A stretch of 7,594 nucleotides of DNA from CAVPRW01 sp046727435 [NCBI: bacterium] (lineage in GTDB: Bacteria > Tectomicrobia > Entotheonellia > J063), in assembly GCA_046727435.1 (NCBI GenBank), contig JBKPCR010000453.1, forward strand, positions 1 through 7,594. The letters run 5' to 3'. Position 1 is the stretch's first letter. The number at the start of each line of letters is the position of its first letter. Below are positions 4,956 through 7,594 of this stretch, piece by piece. The translations under genes were made by a program, and so were the position numbers. Below the pieces are notes generated by a model. The model had not been told where the DNA came from. It made no database searches and worked only from the letters and a program-made list of their open reading frames with translations.

Positions 4956-7439
4956 CAAGCGCGGATCGACCGCTTCGCTCTCCAACGCCAGCACGCCGAG
5001 GACACACGCATGCACCCGCCGGAGCGGTTCCCGCCTCACAAAGCGTTCCAAGGCCTCGATCCCCAGCGCAAATTCGCGCAGCGCCAGGGCCCGCTTGACC
5101 CCGAGATGACGTTGACGCAGGCGCGCCAGGTGCTCCGGGGCGGTATACTCGGGGCCGTAGATGATGCGCAGGTATTCGCACCCGCGGCATTTCATCGCCG
5201 GCTGTACCAGCCCGCGCCGGCCCCGGGCGATGACGTCCAGAGGTTTGACCACGATCCCTTCGCTGCCCTGCGCGGTCAGTTGCTCCCACCACTCGAGTAT
5301 CGCCGCCTCGCCGGCGACGTCGGTGAGATCAAGAATGCGATAGGCGGTCATCTGCAGGCACGGAGTGGAGGCGGCGGCGACGATCCGGCCGATGGTGTCC
5401 AGGTGCCACTGATGGGTCTTGTCCACATGCACGGTCCCCTCCGTGGCCAGGACGTGGAAGGGCGCCAGCCGCAGATCCTCGACGCCGTGAACGGGCCAGC
5501 AGTAGCGCTGGTAGGCCTCGACATACTGCGTCACCATTGTGGCCCGCTCCTGATACCGGCTCGACAGGGCCTCGACGGCTAACCCATGCTCGGCTGTCCG
5601 TCGTAAGACAGCCAATGCCGCTGTCGATGCCGCTCGCCCGGCTGCTCCGACTGGGGCATATTGTTGCTGGAGGAGCCCTTGCGCCTTCAGCGACCACGGC
5701 ATCAATTCTCCATCCAGGCACACCCAATCGGTCTCGAACGCCTCCCAGAATCCCGCGTCCGTGAGGGCGGATTGGAGGTGTGCAAGCAAGGCCCCCTCCA
5801 TGGCGTGGTCAGCGAAGAAGGGGCGGCCGGTGCGCGTATAACAGATGCCGATGCCGCCCTCGACGAGGCCGAAGCGCCGCTGGGTCGCGGCCGTATCGCG
5901 GCAGACGATGACGATCGCCCGCGACCCCATATGCTTTTCCTCGCAGATCACCTGCGAGAGACCCTGCCGCCGGTAATACCCCATCACCTGCGTCGGATCT
6001 TCGAGCCGGTCGGGCGCGTCGCTGGGGTCCGGTGGCGACATCGTTGGTGGGAGATAGATCAGCCACCGGGGATCGACCGCGAAGCGGCTCATCACCTCCA
6101 GGGCCGCAGCGCTCTGCTCGTCGCGAATGACGATGGTGGGCCACAGTCGCGTGTGAATCGCGTGTTTCCCCAACACCTCATCGAGGTCGAGGCACTCGTC
6201 GGCCTGCTGCTGGCCGGTGCGGACGTCGGAGGTCGTCGGCAAGAACGGTCGTGCGGGATCGACATAGATACGTGCCGCCAGCACCGAGACCAAATCCAGC
6301 TCCGGATAGCGCAAGGCGGTCAGCTTCCCGCCAAAGACGCAGCCGGTGTCGATGTTGATGGTGCGATTGAGCCACTCGGCCTCCGGCGTGGGCGTGTGAC
6401 CGTAGACGACGCGCGCCTGTCCACGATACTCGGCGGCCCAGTTGTGGCGCACTGGGAGGCCATAGGCATCGGTCTCCCCGGTGGTCTCGCCATACAGGGC
6501 AAACTCGCGCACGTGCTGTGACGCTCGGCCTTGCAGAGTGGCCTTCATGCCGGCATGGGCGACGACGAGCTTCCCGTCGTCGAGCACGTAATGGCTGATC
6601 AAGCCATCAAGGAAATCGGCCATGTTACGACAGAACGCCTCCCGCAGGTCTGCAGGCAGGCGCTCGATCTCGGCGAGCGTCTGCTCCAACCCGTGGTTGA
6701 CGACCACGTCGCGGCCCCGCAGCCTGCGCACGAGCTTGGCCTCGTGATTGCCTGGGACGCACAAGGCGCTGCCGGCGTCCACCATGTGGCGAACCAGTTG
6801 GTACGTATCGAGAATACGCGGCCCCCGATCGACGAGATCCCCAACGAAGATCGCCTTTCGTCCCGCGGGATGACGGTAGATCCGCCGATACCGCTCCGGG
6901 CGCTCGAGCGGTCGTTCGCTCCACGCATACCCAAGGGTGTCCAGTAACCGCTCGAGTTCATCGCAGCAGCCATGCACGTCCCCGATGATGTCGAAGGGGC
7001 CGTGCTCATGCTGACGGTTGCTCCACAATGGCTGGCGCTCAATGGTTGCCGTCGCCACGTCCTCGCACGGCGAGAGCGTGTAGATGTAGCGGAAGCCTTC
7101 CCGTTTCAGGCTCCGCAGCGAACGTTTGAGCTGCTGAATTTGTCGCTCAATGACGGATACACCAAAATTCCGGTCGGCTCGCTGGCGGTTGTGCGCCTGG
7201 CAGATGTCCGCCGGTAGGTCGAAGACGATGGCCACTGCCAGACAATGGTACTCGCGAGCCAGCGCCTGCAACGGTCGTCGCGCCTCAGGCTGCACGTTGG
7301 TGGCGTCGATCACCGTCAATCGCCCGGCGGCTAACCGTTTGGCAGCGATGAAGTGCAGCACATCGAAGGCTTCTGGTGTGGCGGACTGATCGGTGTGGGA
7401 GTCAGCAACCAGGGCGCGGCACGCATCCGACGACAGCAC
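4953..7439 (-). CDS. pnkp: Polynucleotide kinase-phosphatase-ligase (Pnkp) of bacterial RNA repair, kinase 5' end cut off by an insertion sequence
   Basis: Pnkp heals broken RNA ends (5' kinase, 2',3' phosphatase) and its adenylyltransferase domain seals them together with Hen1. Residues 1-135 are the kinase remnant, starting VLSSDACRALVADSHTDQ (GTG read as Met), with TVIDATNV (42-49) and NRQRADR (84-90). D5 and R8 match the general-base Asp and nearby Arg of Clostridium thermocellum Pnkp. The preceding roughly 33 residues with the P-loop (GxxGxGKS) are absent. The calcineurin-type phosphatase is complete: GDVHG (153-157), GDLVDRG (200-206), GNHE (230-233), AHAGM (294-298), GHTP (347-350). 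The ligase domain has EEKHMGSRA (500-508, nucleotidyl Lys 502), EGIVVKP (727-733) and KCRGCEYLRIIYGPEY (750-765). Upstream, codons for RPTE continue the family sequence, then homology stops at an insertion sequence. No ribosome site precedes the GTG, so this copy is probably inactive as a kinase or a pseudogene. Confidence 0.95.
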   Translation of the reverse strand: MLSSDACRALVADSHTDQSATPEAFDVLHFIAAKRLAAGRLTVIDATNVQPEARRPLQALAREYHCLAVAIVFDLPADICQAHNRQRADRNFGVSVIERQIQQLKRSLRSLKREGFRYIYTLSPCEDVATATIERQPLWSNRQHEHGPFDIIGDVHGCCDELERLLDTLGYAWSERPLERPERYRRIYRHPAGRKAIFVGDLVDRGPRILDTYQLVRHMVDAGSALCVPGNHEAKLVRRLRGRDVVVNHGLEQTLAEIERLPADLREAFCRNMADFLDGLISHYVLDDGKLVVAHAGMKATLQGRASQHVREFALYGETTGETDAYGLPVRHNWAAEYRGQARVVYGHTPTPEAEWLNRTINIDTGCVFGGKLTALRYPELDLVSVLAARIYVDPARPFLPTTSDVRTGQQQADECLDLDEVLGKHAIHTRLWPTIVIRDEQSAAALEVMSRFAVDPRWLIYLPPTMSPPDPSDAPDRLEDPTQVMGYYRRQGLSQVICEEKHMGSRAIVIVCRDTAATQRRFGLVEGGIGICYTRTGRPFFADHAMEGALLAHLQSALTDAGFWEAFETDWVCLDGELMPWSLKAQGLLQQQYAPVGAAGRAASTAALAVLRRTAEHGLAVEALSSRYQERATMVTQYVEAYQRYCWPVHGVEDLRLAPFHVLATEGTVHVDKTHQWHLDTIGRIVAAASTPCLQMTAYRILDLTDVAGEAAILEWWEQLTAQGSEGIVVKPLDVIARGRRGLVQPAMKCRGCEYLRIIYGPEYTAPEHLARLRQRHLGVKRALALREFALGIEALERFVRREPLRRVHACVLGVLALESEAVDPRL

Positions 7440-7449
7440 CTCGGTCGGC

Positions 7450-7453
7450 CTAA
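7450..7453. repeat. Possible target-site duplication of the insertion sequence (CTAA / TTAG)
   Basis: TTAG on the minus strand sits between the pnkp codons for RPTE and the presumed element end. It fits the 4-bp YTAR target described for IS701-family elements, and restoring TTT-AGG there would read Phe-Arg, which suits the family. The other copy would lie beyond the window, so this is unproven. Confidence 0.3.
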
Positions 7454-7594
7454 TACTACAGTGGTAACAAGATCATTATGCCGCCACGGCCCCCACCAGC
7501 GCTTGACGACGCCTATAGTGGTAGTATGGGGCGGTGGCCTGGTGCCACCGACGCCATTGCGACCAACGCAGGATGTGACGGGCCGGCTGCGGCA
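7454..7594 (-). mobile_element. End of an insertion sequence (probably IS701-like) inserted in pnkp
   Basis: The block from about 7454 to the window edge interrupts pnkp homology and carries the 3' end of a transposase gene. The presumed terminus is TACTACAGTGGTAAC (7454-7468). A near copy, TATAGTGGTA (7514-7523, against TACAGTGGTA at 7457-7466, 9 of 10 bases), lies 57 bases inside and might be a subterminal binding repeat. The other end of the element and its inverted repeat are outside the window, so the exact boundary is inferred from where pnkp homology stops. Confidence 0.65.
7476..7594 (-). CDS. Transposase, C-terminal 38 residues (partial, runs off the right edge)
   Basis: The minus-strand frame entering at the edge is open to TAA at 7476-7478, followed directly by an in-frame TGA. 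It reads PQPARHILRWSQWRRWHQAT and then ends APYYHYRRRQALVGAVAA. The pattern 'H-(I/L)-L-x-WS-x-WRR-x-HQA ... HYRRR' is what I recall as the extreme C-terminus of IS701-type DDE transposases; the catalytic DDE residues would be upstream and are not visible. The gene reads in the same direction as pnkp and ends about 22 bases before the presumed element end. Transcription of the transposase could therefore run into the truncated pnkp. Family assignment is moderately sure and rests on this short tail. Confidence 0.6.
   Translation of the reverse strand, partial: PQPARHILRWSQWRRWHQATAPYYHYRRRQALVGAVAA

Noticed and set aside
4611-5582. Long open frame on the plus strand (323 codons)
   Set aside because: It lies opposite the Pnkp ligase domain and the 96-aa gene, has no recognisable motif, and is the antisense shadow of GC-rich coding sequence.
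5661-6521. Long open frame on the plus strand (286 codons)
   Set aside because: It is fully antisense to the Pnkp phosphatase and ligase domains, whose motifs are unmistakable on the minus strand.
7478-7594. Plus-strand open frame starting with ATG at 7478
   Set aside because: It is antisense to the transposase tail, proline/glycine-rich, and without a good ribosome site.
1-7594. CRISPR arrays, tRNA or rRNA genes, riboswitches
   Set aside because: I saw no regularly spaced repeats, no tRNA cloverleaf arms or T-loop motif, and no known riboswitch core in any gap.

Overview
The window is bacterial and GC-rich, and every gene I can support lies on the minus strand. The main anchor is a long polynucleotide kinase-phosphatase-ligase (Pnkp, bacterial RNA repair) at the right end. 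Around it are a WYL-type transcriptional regulator and several small genes of unknown function. The mix (Pnkp RNA repair, WYL regulator, small orphan proteins, an insertion sequence) suggests an accessory region of an environmental bacterium. I cannot fix the phylum from the sequence; Chloroflexota, NC10, Nitrospirota or similar groups would all be plausible.

Layout from right to left, which is the direction of transcription. At 7454-7594 is the end of an insertion sequence carrying the last 38 codons of a transposase, probably IS701-like. It abuts the 5' part of pnkp. The remaining pnkp frame (7439-4953) begins just after the place where the kinase P-loop should be, so the kinase domain is decapitated while the phosphatase and ligase domains are complete. 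A 96-codon gene (4943-4653), probably of the DUF6915 family, follows after 9 bases. Its Shine-Dalgarno overlaps the pnkp stop codon, and a perfect 12-bp-arm palindrome lies beyond its own stop.

Further left are a 177-codon orphan (4339-3806), a 68-codon orphan built from two copies of a 16-residue motif (3449-3243), the WYL regulator (3016-2027), a 168-codon orphan with a TTG start and a tandemly duplicated C-terminus (1803-1297), a 230-codon orphan (1244-552), and the first 128 codons of a gene running off the left edge (386-1), possibly the N-terminal domain of an AAA-type ATPase. Apart from the pnkp pair, these genes are separated by gaps of about 50-360 bases and look like independent transcription units rather than one operon.

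How the genes work together can be argued only for pnkp and its coupled downstream partner. The usual Pnkp partner, the 2'-O-methyltransferase Hen1, is not in the window; it could lie beyond the insertion sequence or have been lost. The insertion probably abolished 5'-end phosphorylation by this copy, although a protein made from an internal start could still act as a phosphatase and adenylyltransferase.
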